Of a stretch of 64,000 bases of DNA, positions 48,032 to 59,509 are shown one piece after another (position 1 is the first letter of the stretch; every line of letters begins with the position of its first letter). The notes beneath the pieces were generated by a model that was not told the origin of the DNA, ran no database searches, and was given only the letters and a program-made list of their open reading frames with translations. A program made the translations under genes and the position numbers. The DNA lies in assembly GCA_038087015.1 (NCBI GenBank), contig JASBNA010000041.1:310001-374000 (forward strand), read 5' to 3'. This DNA is from Cerrena zonata (taxonomy: Eukaryota > Basidiomycota > Agaricomycetes > Polyporales > Cerrenaceae).

Positions 48032-49275
48032 TCAAACACGGGAGATCGTCAACTTCAATAAGCCCCGCCCAGCCATAGCAGGGAATCCAGCTTCCAAGTC
48101 TTGCCTGATCTGCATCGAATCGACGGCACGAAGAGCTCGAAGGTAAACGATATGGACCTCCCTCAGATTGCAGAACTCCGGTCTCGTGAGATACTTGTCC
48201 AGTTCGGCATAGCTTGTGCTCACATCCCTAGCAGGCATATGGAGCACGACGGAGCGAAGTAACGCTGGACGCGGGAGTTGCCCGAGCCACGAAATGATAC
48301 CTGGATGAAGGGGGTCGTAGAATTCGAGGCTGCGGATGTTGGAGTTGGATTCGAGGTTGATTGCTTTCAGCGTAGCTAAGTGAAACATGAGTGATGGGAA
48401 GACTAGAATACGGAAGAGAGCTCACCCTTGTACGTTGCCTCACGGAAGTAATCGATGCGCGGTCGCCGCGCGAGCAGGCCGAGATGGGTCAAGGAGCTAC
48501 CGAGAGCTTGTATAAACCCCGCACTTTCCAAAAGTCTCTCTCCCGAGTCCACGCCGTCGACATCGAAGGATTGGATGGTCGACTGCGAATCCGACGATGA
48601 GATCCAGCCATAGAAATTGGCACATTGTTGCGTCTTCTCCACTCGAAGAGACTTGAGACGGATGCGATCCCGTTGACTGGAGCTCATGAACGGGTGGTCA
48701 TCATCATCGTTGTTGAAACCTCCTTGTTCAAACTCGAGGCAGGTAAGTTTCGGCAGTGCACATGCCGCGGCCTGAACCACAGACAAGCTCAATTGCGAGC
48801 GCCGGAAACGGAGAGTTTCGACAGAAATGAACTGGGAGAAGACCTTCCTTACCGCTGCACAATCGGCGCCTGCATCCCGTTGGAGCCCTCGGAATTCGAG
48901 GGTATGCACACGGGGAAGGTGGGGTGCGAGGTTGATCATCTTGAGCAGCATCCGTTGAGGTGGGACAGTAGAGACGATTTCCTGCACCCAAACGGACTTG
49001 ACCTTGTCCGTTTCGATAAACTTGAGGAGGTCCACCAGTTGCGACTCGCGTGTAACCACTACTTGACAAAATCGATGGGGATAAATCGCATCCTTCCAGA
49101 GTCGACAGGTCAAGGCACACGCATGCAACGCAGGATGCGAGGCGTACATGTACGACGCTATGAGACTGACAATCTCGAAGGGTAAAAACCTGTTTCTCGC
49201 GTAGATGGGTCTACATGAGTCCACCCGACTAACCGGTGATGAGTTCTCCCTCGAAGAGAACGGAATTAGACCCAC
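48032..49275 (-). CDS. F-box protein, family C
   Basis: Two exons: 48426-49275 and 48032-48375. MGLIPFSSRENSSPVSR precedes an F-box-like segment, FLPFEIVSLIASYMYASHP ... CALTCRLWKDAIYPHRFCQVVVT, then leucine-rich strands (LPRVHTLEFRGLQ, SVETLRFRRSQLSLSVVQAAACALPKLTCLEFEQ). Exon 2 continues ATLKAINLESNSNIRSLEFYDPLHPGIISWLGQL and ends LLKLTISRV. The junction AAG-G|GTGAGC ... TTAG|CT keeps frame. It converges with the GH47 gene, whose stop is about 280 bases away. Substrate unknown. Confidence 0.8.
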
Positions 49276-50329
49276 CCAGTGTCTAGTGATTTTGCATCGG
49301 TGCCCATGTTGAGATCGACGGTCATATAGCTGGGCTGTACGACGGAACGGAACAATAGATTATCAGTCGAGAGCGGGGCTCAATGTGGTAATGCGCACCA
49401 ACATACTTTATGTACGAATTATGCTCCTAGTAGGTTCAAACAAGGCCGTTTTGCAGGGCGACTTGGTTGTTCAGAAGTGAATCAGCAGCGCACGACGTGG
49501 TAGCTGAAGAAGAGGGAGAGAAGGAAGTGCGGGCCTCGTGGAGGGAAAGAGTCTATCCAGAGCGCTTCTTTTGCTCTTAACCTTCGACCACCGTCGCTCG
49601 AACAATTACCTCGCACAAGCCTCGTGATATAAGGTATGTTGTCATAGTCTCTGGAGCTGATTGCGACTTGATAGGCGAGTGGATCTCTCCTGGCGTCCTT
49701 GGAATGATATAAAACAAATATGGGAATATTCATAGCTACCCATGTGATGGGAAGTAACTTTCAACTTTCTTCAACGCATCATCCGAATGGGCGGAGGAAT
49801 CTAAAGGAACTCCCGTGCCACTAAAGGTTTGTAACGAAGCCATCTATGTACAATAGATCCTTGAAACACATTGTTTTCCTCGTAACCTTGTCCGACTGTA
49901 GAAGTAGATGCAGTAATGCACGAGGTCCGATCTATATTCTAGGCTGAATAACAATTGATGCAATGGGGTACAGAATCGTTGTGAATTATCACTATGTTAT
50001 ACAGTATTCGTATTGTCATTAGGTTGGTATATCACAGGAGACCTACTGATGATGAATTGAATCCTTAAGGTCCGTTCATTAGCTGTTATCATGAATATAT
50101 GCAAGAGCTGACTCGACAACGACGACCAGTTACCTCCTCGTCCTCATCCTCGTTCAAGTTCTAAGTCCGATCGGGAAAGTCCGAGATATTGAATTTTGAG
50201 AAGGGAATAACGAACTCGAACATAACTGAATCATAGCTCGTTTGTTCACCGGTTTCACGCAGGTAATCGTAAAGCAATTGCATTCTGAACAGAGACTAAC
50301 ATCCGAATATACCCACAGTCTCTCGAAAA
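49276..50329. other. Gene-free divergent spacer
   Basis: About 1 kb between two F-box loci. No convincing ORF, repeat or RNA gene was seen. Confidence 0.45.
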
Positions 50330-52204
50330 ATGCATTCGTTAGCCCAACGTTTGCCTAAAGACGCGCTATCTCGCATCTTTTCCTTCGCAGAACCGACGTT
50401 TGAAAAATTTGGCGTTACTTCTCCCAACTTCGAATACTACAGACACTTTTCATGAGCTCGAAATCTCTCCCTGACTTGTCGAAGCTGGAGGACTGCCTTT
50501 GTTCAATCCCCGGAACTGTGGACAACAATTATCTGGCGTCCATCTCGCAAGATATATGTTAGAGCTGCTCTGAAAAGGTCTGGGAAACTTCCAATCAAGG
50601 TGTATGCGCTATCTGGGATGGAAGACGAAGGAAGCTATGAATATGATGTAGATTCTGATTCCGAGGGCGAGGATGAGAACAAGGGATCGCTGGATGGAGC
50701 CATGGTCATGCCGAAGATTTCCTACCTAAATTTCATCCATGATTGGAATCCGCCTGATCCTCCAATCCAGTCGGGTAACTACTACGACCCTGACGACTTT
50801 TTTGAGGACATTGGGAAACATCTGGACAGGGTCAAATCCTTCCACCTCACTATCCCAGGTTTTCAAATGAGGGTGCTAGCTCGGCATTTCAATAAACCTG
50901 CTCCTATGCTGCGAACCTTGACTTTAGGCACATCCGTCCCTCATTCATTTGACCAGAAACACAAAACCGTACCGCGTCTCTTTGATGGCCAAGCCCCGTC
51001 ATTGACCCATCTTACTCTAAAGAACTACGCAGGATGGCACATCCCCCTCATCAAGGATCTCACCCATCTGTCTTTAGTCCGTTTAAATCTGAACGATTTT
51101 GACATTTACTACACATTCCTCGATACCCTTCAAGTCGCTAGCAAACTCGAAGTTCTCGTTGTTGATTTATCGAGCGGGAATTCCGAATTCAAGAGGTCGC
51201 CTAAAGGACGTGCGCCGGTGAAAATGGACAACCTCCAAACACTCGCCATCAACACGGCTACCTCAATGGGTACTTCAAGGTTGCTTGCCCACTTAGCTCT
51301 TCCACCTACTGCCTGTATCACATTAGCCCTTGCCGAGGACGCGGAAAACCTCAGCAAGTTCTTCCCGAATGACCGAACACATCTCCAAAATTTGTTGGAT
51401 CCATCCGAACTGGTGCTCTTCTGGGAGATGGCCGAGTACGCATCTCCGATGATCAAGAGTGGAAGAAACAGGCTCCCAGTTTTTGCAACTTCAGCTGTCA
51501 CGATTAATGATCTGTCAAGCTATTTGCGTAATCTGGGCACGGTCTTCGACCTCAAGAAGATACATCGGTTGTCTTCGTATCATCGGCTTCATGACGAACT
51601 ACGAGACCACGAACCCAATGTTTGGAAGAAAGTGTTCAAGGCTCTACCTAATCTCGAGGCTATACTGTACATCTGTATAACTATGACCCGTTCACTATGT
51701 TGGATGTACTCTCTGGCGGGAAGAAGGAATCTGCTTTGGATAGGACTAGTGAGGAGTTCGATCACTTGCGGGAAACGACCGAAAGGGCTGGAGAAGAAGT
51801 GGACGAGATGCAAGCAAAGTATGAAGAGGCGAAAGACAACGTCCGCGGGAACATTCAATATTCAACCCTACAAACCTTTCGCCGCTCTCTCTCCCTACAT
51901 CCTCCATCACCACAAGGTCGGCCAAACAACTGCTCTCGATCTCACTCTACCAAACGGAAAACCGGCTGAAGCTCGAATCACTTACGGTTGCCAGTGGGAA
52001 CATGGGACCAAGGGAGATCATGAGATGTTCGTGGAGACCTCGGTCGTCCTCAAAGCTGCTTGCAATGATTCTGAGATGACGATGTCGGCTAGAGAGGATA
52101 TTGGTATCGTGAGGCCGTGGTGGCAGAATTGGGGATTATATTTCGGATCGTGGCTCATGGTTCCGTCGATGTTGGGCGCATCATATGAACTAGATGATGA
52201 ATAG
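50330..52204 (+). pseudogene. F-box protein, family B, with one stop and two compensating frameshifts
   Basis: MHSLAQRLPKDALSRIFSFAEPTF, then YRHFS-stop-ARNLSLTCRSWRTAF: the TGA at 50453-50455 stands where the intact paralogue at 53225-55069 has Trp (YRHFVWAQSISLVC). Downstream the frame is open, but after LPNLEA (about 51660) a short insertion shifts it. The true continuation VHLYNYDPFTMLDVLSGGKKE is in another frame until about 51870, where a second shift returns to FAALSPYI and the family tail KPAEARITYGCQW ... SMLGASYELDDE. Three lesions make a functional product unlikely. Upstream of the stop no intron could hide it. Confidence 0.8.
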
Positions 52205-52392
52205 GTATGGTTGTCTTGTCAGCTTCGTTTCGAGTTTGTGTAAACTGCTTAAATATATATAAATGCTTTATCATCTACCGACTTATAATGTGGCGCATTG
52301 AGCTCGAGGGTTATACAAATCGGAAGAATAACAAAAAAGGTCACAACTGTATTTCGTGGAAAGCATTGACAAGTCCTTAGTATCAGCAATTA

Positions 52393-52416
52393 CAGTCAAG
52401 GACGGGTCCTTGACAC
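52393..52416 (+). repeat. Left terminal inverted repeat of the 670-bp element
   Basis: 24 bases, exact reverse complement of 53039-53062; contains a 9-bp inverted repeat with a GG spacer. Confidence 0.88.
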
Positions 52417-53038
52417 GCGGAAATTTCTTTTGTGAATTATTAAGTCCCCTCCCTATAAGTTATGCAGATGAGTGGATATATCAATTCTAAACTATATAAA
52501 TATGTATTATCTCAGTCTTTATGACGAACTGAATGGTTTTGCACTCATAAGTTGAATAAGTCTGACAGTCGACCTTATCGCTCGTTCCCTAGTCCTTGAC
52601 ACAGCAGGATCAATCCCGCTAATTGCTACATTTAGTCAATCTAATCTCCATCGCTCTCCTGTCATTGGATGGCGGCTAAATGGTCTTTAGGTGCGGTGGC
52701 CACCTTCCTCGCTCAAACATCCGCTTAAGAGATGGGCAACAGAGTGTCCCATTGCAAGTGAGATTAACAATAAATATTGATTTAATTATCATTCAGAAAG
52801 GACTACCGGAGCACCCGGTAGTACTCCGGGCTGGTATTAATGCTTCCCGAAGTATGTCGAAATTCAAGCGGTCCAAGTTTTAGACATGTTTTTCAACTTA
52901 TGCGGGGAGGACTCCTCATGACAGCCTCAAACATAGGATTATAGAAGTTCAGTATATTATAATTGATTGCCTCGCATATTTGAGTCCAAAAGACCCATAC
53001 CACATGGTTTTTCATCGAGTGTGTCAAGGAGTAGGGTT

Positions 53039-53062
53039 GTGTCAAGGACCCGTCCTTGACTG
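53039..53062 (-). repeat. Right terminal inverted repeat of the 670-bp element
   Basis: Exact partner of 52393-52416, followed directly by TA. Confidence 0.88.
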
Positions 53063-53224
53063 TAGTATGATAGCACTACAAGGTATAACGTTCAGAGTGT
53101 CCATATCTCGTAAGTTACAAGAGGTTACACGTTGCCAAAGAATAAAGCATTTCCATATGAACAAAGGGTCCAAACATCCTCTCCGAAGCCGAAACGAAAA
53201 GTGAAAAGCAACACATCCATGCAT

Positions 53225-55069
53225 TTACCAGCCAGGTTCATATTGGGCATTCAACATCGAGGGAACCACAAATGGCGATCCGAAGTATAATAGCCACTTC
53301 TGCCACCACGGCTTCAACACATCAATTTCCTCCTTAGCGGTCATCGTCATCTCATCGTCACGGCAATCCAAGGCAGTCTTGAGAACCACCGAGGTCTCTA
53401 CAAACATCTCATGGTTTCCAGAGCTGCCATATTTCCACTGGCAACCGTAGGTAATTCGAGCTTCTGCAGGTTTTCCGTTTAAAGTGACATCGAGGGGAGT
53501 TGTTCGCCCGAGCTTGTGTTGGTGGTGGATATAAGGGGAGACGGATGTCAAGGACGTATACGACTGACGGTTCATGCGGACGTGTTCCTTTGCTTCTTCA
53601 TACGTTTTCTCTAAGCCCTCTGCTCCGTCTCCAGCTTCTTTGATCATCTCGCGCAAGACCTTGAACTCTCCACGAACCTTTTCCAAAGCAGGAGCCTCGT
53701 TCGGACCAGATAACATGTTCAGCAGAGTGAACGGGGTGTAGTTGTACAGATGCACAGCTTCGAGATTGGGCAAGGCTTTGAGCACTCTTTGCCAATCGCC
53801 GGATTTGTGGTCTCGAAGTTCACCATGGGGTTTGTGATAAGAAGACAGACGACGGATCTGCCTGAGATCAAACACCGAGCCCAAATCACGAAGATAGCGC
53901 GAAAGATCATCGATGGGAACGGCAGTGCTTGCAAAAACCGGAAGACCATTCCTTCCACTCTTGATCATGGGCGAAGCATAATCGCCGAATTCCCAAAAGA
54001 GCACGAGTTCGAACGGATCAGGTAGATTGCGTAGATGAATGCGGTCATTGGGAAAGAAGGAGTCGAGTTTCGCGTTTGATGAGAGACAGAGCGCAATGCA
54101 GGCGGTAGGAGGAAGTGCAATATGGGCAAGAAGATTTGAAGTTCCCGTCGGGGTCGCTGTGTTGATGGCGAGTGTTTGAAGGCTGTCCAATTGGATCGGG
54201 GCACGTCCTTGAGGTGATGTCTTGAATTCGCGATGTTCACCTGACAGATCGACGATGAGGACTTCGAGTTTGTTAGCGACATAGAGGGCATCAAGGAATG
54301 TATGGTAGATAGCGGCATCTTCCAGGTGTAGCCGTACTAAGGAAAGGTGAGTTAAGTTCTTAGTGAAGAGGATAGGCCAGTTCTTGTAGTTCTTCAGAGT
54401 GAGGTGCTTTAATGAAGTTGCTTGACCATCAAAGAGACGCGAAACAACTTTAGGTATCAGGTCGAGCGAGCGAATGGATGTGCCTAGGGTAAGGGTCTCG
54501 AGCATAGGAGCAGGTTTGGAGAAATATCGAGCCAGACTCTTCATTCGAAAACCGGGGATTGTGAGATGGAAGGATTTGAGTCTATCCAGATGTTTTGCAA
54601 CATCCTCGTAAAAGTCGAGAGGGTCATAGTACTTGCCTAGCGTACTAGCTTGGATTGGGGGGTCAGGTTTATTCCAACTATAAGCCATATTCAGATAAGA
54701 AATCTTCAGTCCAGTAGGACCATAACCTTCGTCATTGAAATCGTCCGAAAGGTCGTATTCATGGCTCCCCTCATCCTCCATCCCAGAAAGCGCATATACC
54801 TTGATTGGGAGCTTTCCGGACCTTTTCAGAGCAGCCCTGATGTATGCCTTTCGGCGTGGTCGCCAGATGATTGTCGTCCAGAGTTCGGGGCATTGGACAA
54901 ATGCGGCTCTCCAGTTTCGACATACGAGGGAAATACTCTGGGCCCAAACGAAGTGTCTGTAGTATTCAAAGTTGGCGGGGGTTATGCCGAAATCATCGAA
55001 AGTTGGTTCTGTGAAATAATAAACGCGAGTTAACGCGTCCTTAGGCAGCTGTTGGGCTACCGAACGCAT
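53225..55069 (-). CDS. F-box protein, family B, intact
   Basis: Single exon of 614 residues. F-box module: VAQQLPKDALTRVYYFTEPTFDDFG ... AQSISLVCRNWRAAFVQCPELWTTIIWRPRRKAYIRAALKRSG. Body: LTLGTSIRSL, HLTLKNYKNWPILFTKNLTHLSLVRLHLEDAAIY, LPNLEAVHLYNYTPFTLLNMLSG, a helical segment rich in Glu/Lys, then the family tail KPAEARITYGCQW, HEMFVETSVVLKTAL and SMLNAQYEPGW. It is the closest intact relative of the pseudogene at 50330-52204, and the two are convergent. SCF adaptor role inferred from family only. Confidence 0.85.
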   Translation of the reverse strand: MRSVAQQLPKDALTRVYYFTEPTFDDFGITPANFEYYRHFVWAQSISLVCRNWRAAFVQCPELWTTIIWRPRRKAYIRAALKRSGKLPIKVYALSGMEDEGSHEYDLSDDFNDEGYGPTGLKISYLNMAYSWNKPDPPIQASTLGKYYDPLDFYEDVAKHLDRLKSFHLTIPGFRMKSLARYFSKPAPMLETLTLGTSIRSLDLIPKVVSRLFDGQATSLKHLTLKNYKNWPILFTKNLTHLSLVRLHLEDAAIYHTFLDALYVANKLEVLIVDLSGEHREFKTSPQGRAPIQLDSLQTLAINTATPTGTSNLLAHIALPPTACIALCLSSNAKLDSFFPNDRIHLRNLPDPFELVLFWEFGDYASPMIKSGRNGLPVFASTAVPIDDLSRYLRDLGSVFDLRQIRRLSSYHKPHGELRDHKSGDWQRVLKALPNLEAVHLYNYTPFTLLNMLSGPNEAPALEKVRGEFKVLREMIKEAGDGAEGLEKTYEEAKEHVRMNRQSYTSLTSVSPYIHHQHKLGRTTPLDVTLNGKPAEARITYGCQWKYGSSGNHEMFVETSVVLKTALDCRDDEMTMTAKEEIDVLKPWWQKWLLYFGSPFVVPSMLNAQYEPGW

Positions 55070-55350
55070 TCTATACTGCCAGAAGGTACGATGGATGGTG
55101 TAGTGCTGGTTGGAGATGGGAACCGAAGAAAAGCACGATTGAGTAAACGGCGATACTTAAATATAATATTAATATTGATGGTCAGACGCTCATATTTTAA
55201 GGTGACTTTGTACATTTAATATATTACATTGAGCATAATGACTCGGAGTATGAACTTCATCTTTCTTAAATTATATCTCATGCCATGCTCTGTGCCTACT
55301 CACTCCGCCATTTTTCACAAGCTACTTAATCTTTTCACAATATCTAGACA

Positions 55351-56000
55351 ATGTGTCCGCTAGTCTAACATTTGCTTCAGGACACGTTGAATCGCATTGT
55401 TGCTTTCGTAGAACCAACTCCCTTGATGATTTTGGCGTTACCTCTACTAATTTTCATTATAAAAATCACTTCGTTGGGCGAGCATTCTGTCCTTGACTTG
55501 TCGAAGCTGGAAGGCCGCGTTTATACAGTCTCCGCAATTTTGGACAACGATAATATGGCGTCCACCACGGAAGGGGTACGTCAGAGTTGCCTTGGAACGA
55601 TCTGGCAAGCTTCCCATTGTGGTATACGCGATGGCTATTGTGGGCCATGAAGGCACTCACGAAAGGGACATGGACGGCGACTCCGAGGATGGTTCCGCTT
55701 CCAAAGATAGTCAGGATGAGGAATCGAGGGTTGAAGACACAATTCCGCCGAATCATTCCTACCTAAATTTTGTCCACGCGGCGTGGGACCCACCCGATGC
55801 TCCCGTCCAGACGAGTACGCTGGGCAGTTACTACGATCCGGAGGAATTTGTCGAGGACATTGCAAAAGACCTACCTCTCGAGTGAAGTCCTTTCACCTCA
55901 CAATCCCTGGCTGCCAAATCAAAGTTTTCGCCCGACATTTTTGATCAACTAGAAACACTAACCCTATTAGTTTCAGTCTGCTCCAGAATATCGCCTGCGG
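55351..56000 (+). pseudogene. F-box family B, decayed 5' relic
   Basis: Starts ATG-TGT-CCG-CTA-GTC-TAA: the stop replaces the Gln of LVQRL in the intact paralogue. LQDTLNRIVAFVEPT follows, then DDFGVTSTNFHYKNHFV in a shifted frame, then WASILSLTCRSWKAAFIQSPQFWTTIIW in a third. The frame stays open through YYDPEEFVEDIAKDL, shifts again at VKSFHLTIPGCQIKVFARHF-stop, and fades at LETLTL (about 55970). At least one nonsense and three frame changes, and the C-terminal ~400 residues are missing. Confidence 0.75.
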
Positions 56001-56304
56001 TATCTACAACATTTGCATATGTATCATCAGATAATAAGAAAGAAAGAAGCCCGCCAAAGTGTATCCCTACGGCTCAGTGATCCTCCTTTCCCTACCATGT
56101 CACCAGAGATACTCTTCATCTACCTAGTCCGTGCCTTCCAGCTAAAACCTCCTCTGTGGCGTTGCGATAAATACTACTTCATCTGAATAGCCCCAGGTGG
56201 TTGGCCATTCATACCGATCCCGTGGTGCACTTGCCAAGCTTTTCCAACTTCTAATAATAAGCTTCCTTATACGCAGGATTACTTATAATGCCAAAGTTTC
56301 TGTG

Positions 56305-57484
56305 ATGCTAGACATCGGTCTCCAACCGCCGCGTATGCATTTTTTATCTTTCACAGTTGCTTATGTTCTCTTCGTCTTGGCGGGGATTTGCACCAGTCTC
56401 AAAATTCGTGCTCGAAACTTTACATCTGTTGATGGAACTCGTATCTACGCCGAAGCAGTAGGGTCGGTCGCTAACCAGCCCCTACTCTGGCTTCATGGAG
56501 ATAGTTTCTCTGGCCTCGCTTTTGATAAACAATTTGACGATCGCAGATTATCTGAGTCTTTTTTTATGGTCAGAATGGATTTACGAGGAATGGGCCGGAG
56601 TGCAAAACCTACGGATCCTTCCAATATCAATTCGTGGACACCTGACAAACAAGCAGGAGATGTACAAGCCGTAATCCAAGGATTCGGACTTCGAAAGCCC
56701 GTACTTTTAGGATGGAGCTATGGTGGTAGGTTGGTCATGAAATCTCTTAGTGCCATCGTTGACCACTTACTATGTATTTCGAAGCAACTATCATAGCAGA
56801 CTATATATCTCAACATGGTGTTGACGACTTGTCCGGTATAGTGGTATTTGGATCAACCATAGGACCTTCGAGCAATATTGGTATGTGTTATCACCCCTTA
56901 TGACACCCCCTTTGGTTGACCTTCTATACAGGCCAATTTTTCACTATTCCAGTCCAGATACTCAATGATCTTGGGGATGTGAATGCTCTCTCCGACAAAC
57001 TCGATCATGTCATCTCCCAATTTGTTTGGAGACTTTCGTTCACCCCATTCAGTCAACGGGACTTTGTTACAATGAAAGGTAAGGGATAATCACTAAAGTG
57101 CAGACCTTATATGAACGATGAACTTCTTGTAGGCATTGCTTTCGGTACAGACAGCGAAACTCGTAACATGGTCTCCCTACGACCAGTCGACTGGACACCG
57201 ATGACGAATGCGAATAAAACACTCCCGTTACTTCTCATAGCTGGTGAACATGATTCCATCTCGTCGTGAGCATACCCCTTTCCTGGGTCGTGACAGTGTG
57301 ATGACTCTAACTGCTCTTCTGCAGTCCCGGCTTTGTCGATGCATTTATCCAAAGCGGGAATTGGTCTTCAGAATTACTTACTACGAAGATAATCAGAAAT
57401 GCAGGACATGTGAGCTTCTGGGAAATGCCTAGGGAGTTCAGCATGATAGTCGAAGACTGGGTGAAAGGGCTGAAACGAAAATGA
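56305..57484 (+). CDS. Alpha/beta hydrolase, N-terminal signal/anchor
   Basis: Five exons. Met 56305, or more likely Met 56335, leads into a hydrophobic segment (FTVAYVLFVLAGICTSL). The alpha/beta hydrolase core shows LLWLHGDSFSG (oxyanion region), MDLRGMGRSAKP, nucleophile elbow LLGWSYG|ATIIADYI (G-x-S-x-G), LLLIAGEHDSISS (acid) and IIRNAGHVSFWEMP (His), so the catalytic triad is complete. Junctions at GWSYG|A, SSNI|G, MKG|I and SISS|P keep frame, with stop TGA at 57482-57484. The motif order fits the peroxidase/epoxide-hydrolase-like group of small hydrolases (esterase, lactonase or non-haem haloperoxidase type). The substrate cannot be told from sequence. Confidence 0.85.
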
Positions 57485-57601
57485 GTACATTACTCTGTTT
57501 ATTTCTACCCATAATCGCATCACATAGTTCGTCAATATTAAATACAATCGGATTCTCGCGCTACAAACACGTTCGGGTCACTAGAATCAAAGGCCAACTA
57601 C

Positions 57602-59509
57602 TCAAGGCATATCGTTCAATGAATGTACCATCTCCTGAATATCATCGTTCTTTAATGGCACGATACCTGTCCAGGTATCAACCAACCACCTACAAAGCTT
57701 CTCCTTGCTATAACCTGGGGTACCATTCCCTTTCACGATAACAGTCAGGACATACATGTCATTCTCTTCAGTATGGCGAGAAGGCCGACAACCACACTCG
57801 ATCTGCGCAAGTGCGGGTTCGCCACAAAGGGTTACCCCAATCATATGCGTGAAATGAACATGCGCGTCACAATGACCCTCTGTACAAGTGGTATTAACCA
57901 ACGTGGATCGGATTTCTGCGTTCAATGCCTCCAATACAGGGCCCTGATCAGGGGCAAGTAACGGGGAGATCACGGAGATAGGGTTTTCATTGAACACACG
58001 GATGGTGCACAATTGAGAGAATCGAGGGATTATGTCCTCCCAGCTGAACGCGTGTATTTCCATTGCTGTAGTGAACGGGCGTGGGTAGTGAATTGTCAAG
58101 GATAACGCTCCCGCAAGACGACTGTCCGACAATAGTGCAGATGTATCCGAAAATACATTTCTATGCCAAAAGCGAGGCAGAAGGGTGTCTCCGTTGTCTT
58201 GAACTATAACATTATAGCGATAAATAGAGGGGTTCCTGTTAATCAATAGGATAACATGTCCCGGCTCTGGAATTGGTACAGGGAAGGACAAGAAAACATC
58301 AACGAGGACGGCGGGAGTTCCATTGCTAGTAGTCATTCCTATAACGCTATTCGTGCTCTCGGGGACTTTGATCATACTGGTTAGACGTCGGAGGGAATGT
58401 AGAGACATGTATGTCAGGACGACCCTGCCAATATTGGAGAGATGAATCTTTGATTGATCAACACGATACTCTATCGAGGATGGTGGAAGCGCAAGCTCTA
58501 GATCGACCCCATTTTGCATGGTGCCTAATGAAAGGAGGGATAGCGAGGGGCTCTTCCTTAGCGTTTGAAGGAAGGTGGAGGTGGAGCTCGAATCACCAAA
58601 ATTCTGCCAAACACTGATGAAGGAGATAAGTCTCTTGAGAGGGGTTCTAGCCCAAGATATGTCACTCTCGAGTATAAAGTGTTGTAGCCTTGGTGCCGTG
58701 TTAAGGGCTGGTAGTAATGTCTCGTCTGTCTTCACCTTTGGTACAGGAGCCTTTCCACAGATGCGAAGATACTTCAATTTAGAAGCGGGTTCTTTGAGTA
58801 GGTCCAGGAAATTATTATGCCCCCCTAGGTCGATGTCGAGGTGCTCAATGCGGTTCATCGACGAAGCAAGTAGATCACTGAACTTTGCGTGGAAATCTGT
58901 CGAGTATATTCTCGATTAGATATAAATACCAGAGAGATGATGGGAATGTAAGTACCTTCGTGGCGCTGCTCCAGCCTTTTGTAATTGGGGATAATCCATT
59001 TCATTGGCACATCGGAGGAAAGTTCTACAAATCGTGATGCAGCCTTTAATGGCATCACATCAAAATGTAGAACTGACCACAGTCGAGGGCACGAGAGAGC
59101 CACTGATCTCCAACGTTTGCACACAACGGTTATTAGCAACCATTGGTAAGATAGTTCTTCGTATGTCCCCCAAAATGCTTCAAAAATACGGAAGATTACT
59201 TTGTCTGGGAGGTGGTGAATTGGTACTTCGGTGTCGTTGAACCGCTTTAGTAGGGCACAGATCGTTTCCGTCTCCAGTCCTATCATCACATAGTCCAGCT
59301 GGGGAACTCGTTAAGTACACCTGAGTCAATGGGAATTCTAACGGAACTCACTGTTACGTTATGGAGATCCTCAAAACGGCTGTGCAAGTACATCAGCTAG
59401 GTATAAGTGGGAGTGGCGAAAAGCTCACTTACGTTGTTAGTGAACATGTTCGCGCCTTCCTACCTAAAGCTAGCATCAAGGACTCCATGTTACCCCCCGG
59501 ACGAGCCAT
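57602..59509 (-). CDS. F-box protein, family D
   Basis: Several exons. Exon with ATG at about 59509 (MARPGGNMESLMLALG), a short middle part (LMYLHSRFEDLHNVT), then VMIGLETETICALLKRFNDTEVPIHHLPDKVIFRIFEAFW with F-box helix ITVVCKRWRSVALSCPRLWSVLHF. The exon ends RLEQRHE and is joined across GTACTT...ACAG to DFHAKFSDLLASSMNRIEHLDID, the long last exon. That exon holds leucine-rich strands (LKYLRICG, LQHFILESDI, LSLLSLG) and ends DIQEMVHSLNDMP. The pattern 'coiled segment, HLPDKVIFRIF, CKRW, CPRLW' is the classic Agaricomycete F-box architecture. The exact first two exons are less sure than the last two. It converges with the alpha/beta hydrolase. Confidence 0.78.

Larger units (their letters stand above)
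52393..53062. mobile_element. 670-bp inverted-repeat DNA element with TA flanks (Tc1/mariner-type MITE or relic)
   Basis: A perfect 24-bp terminal inverted repeat at 52393-52416 and 53039-53062, each end flanked by TA (52391-52392 and 53063-53064), the target duplication expected for Tc1/mariner-type elements; the ends begin CAGT. Each terminus is itself a perfect palindrome, GTCAAGGAC-GG-GTCCTTGAC. Further TCCTTGACAC copies lie inside near 52593 and 53019. No intact transposase fits in 670 bp. A stretch near 52655-52750 faintly recalls the helix-turn-helix start of a Tc1-like transposase across a frame break, so this may be a deletion derivative. It sits between two tail-to-tail F-box genes. 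Confidence 0.8.

Noticed and set aside
48625..49185. 186-residue plus-strand frame
   Set aside because: Antisense of the F-box gene at 48032-49275, whose protein has clear family features.
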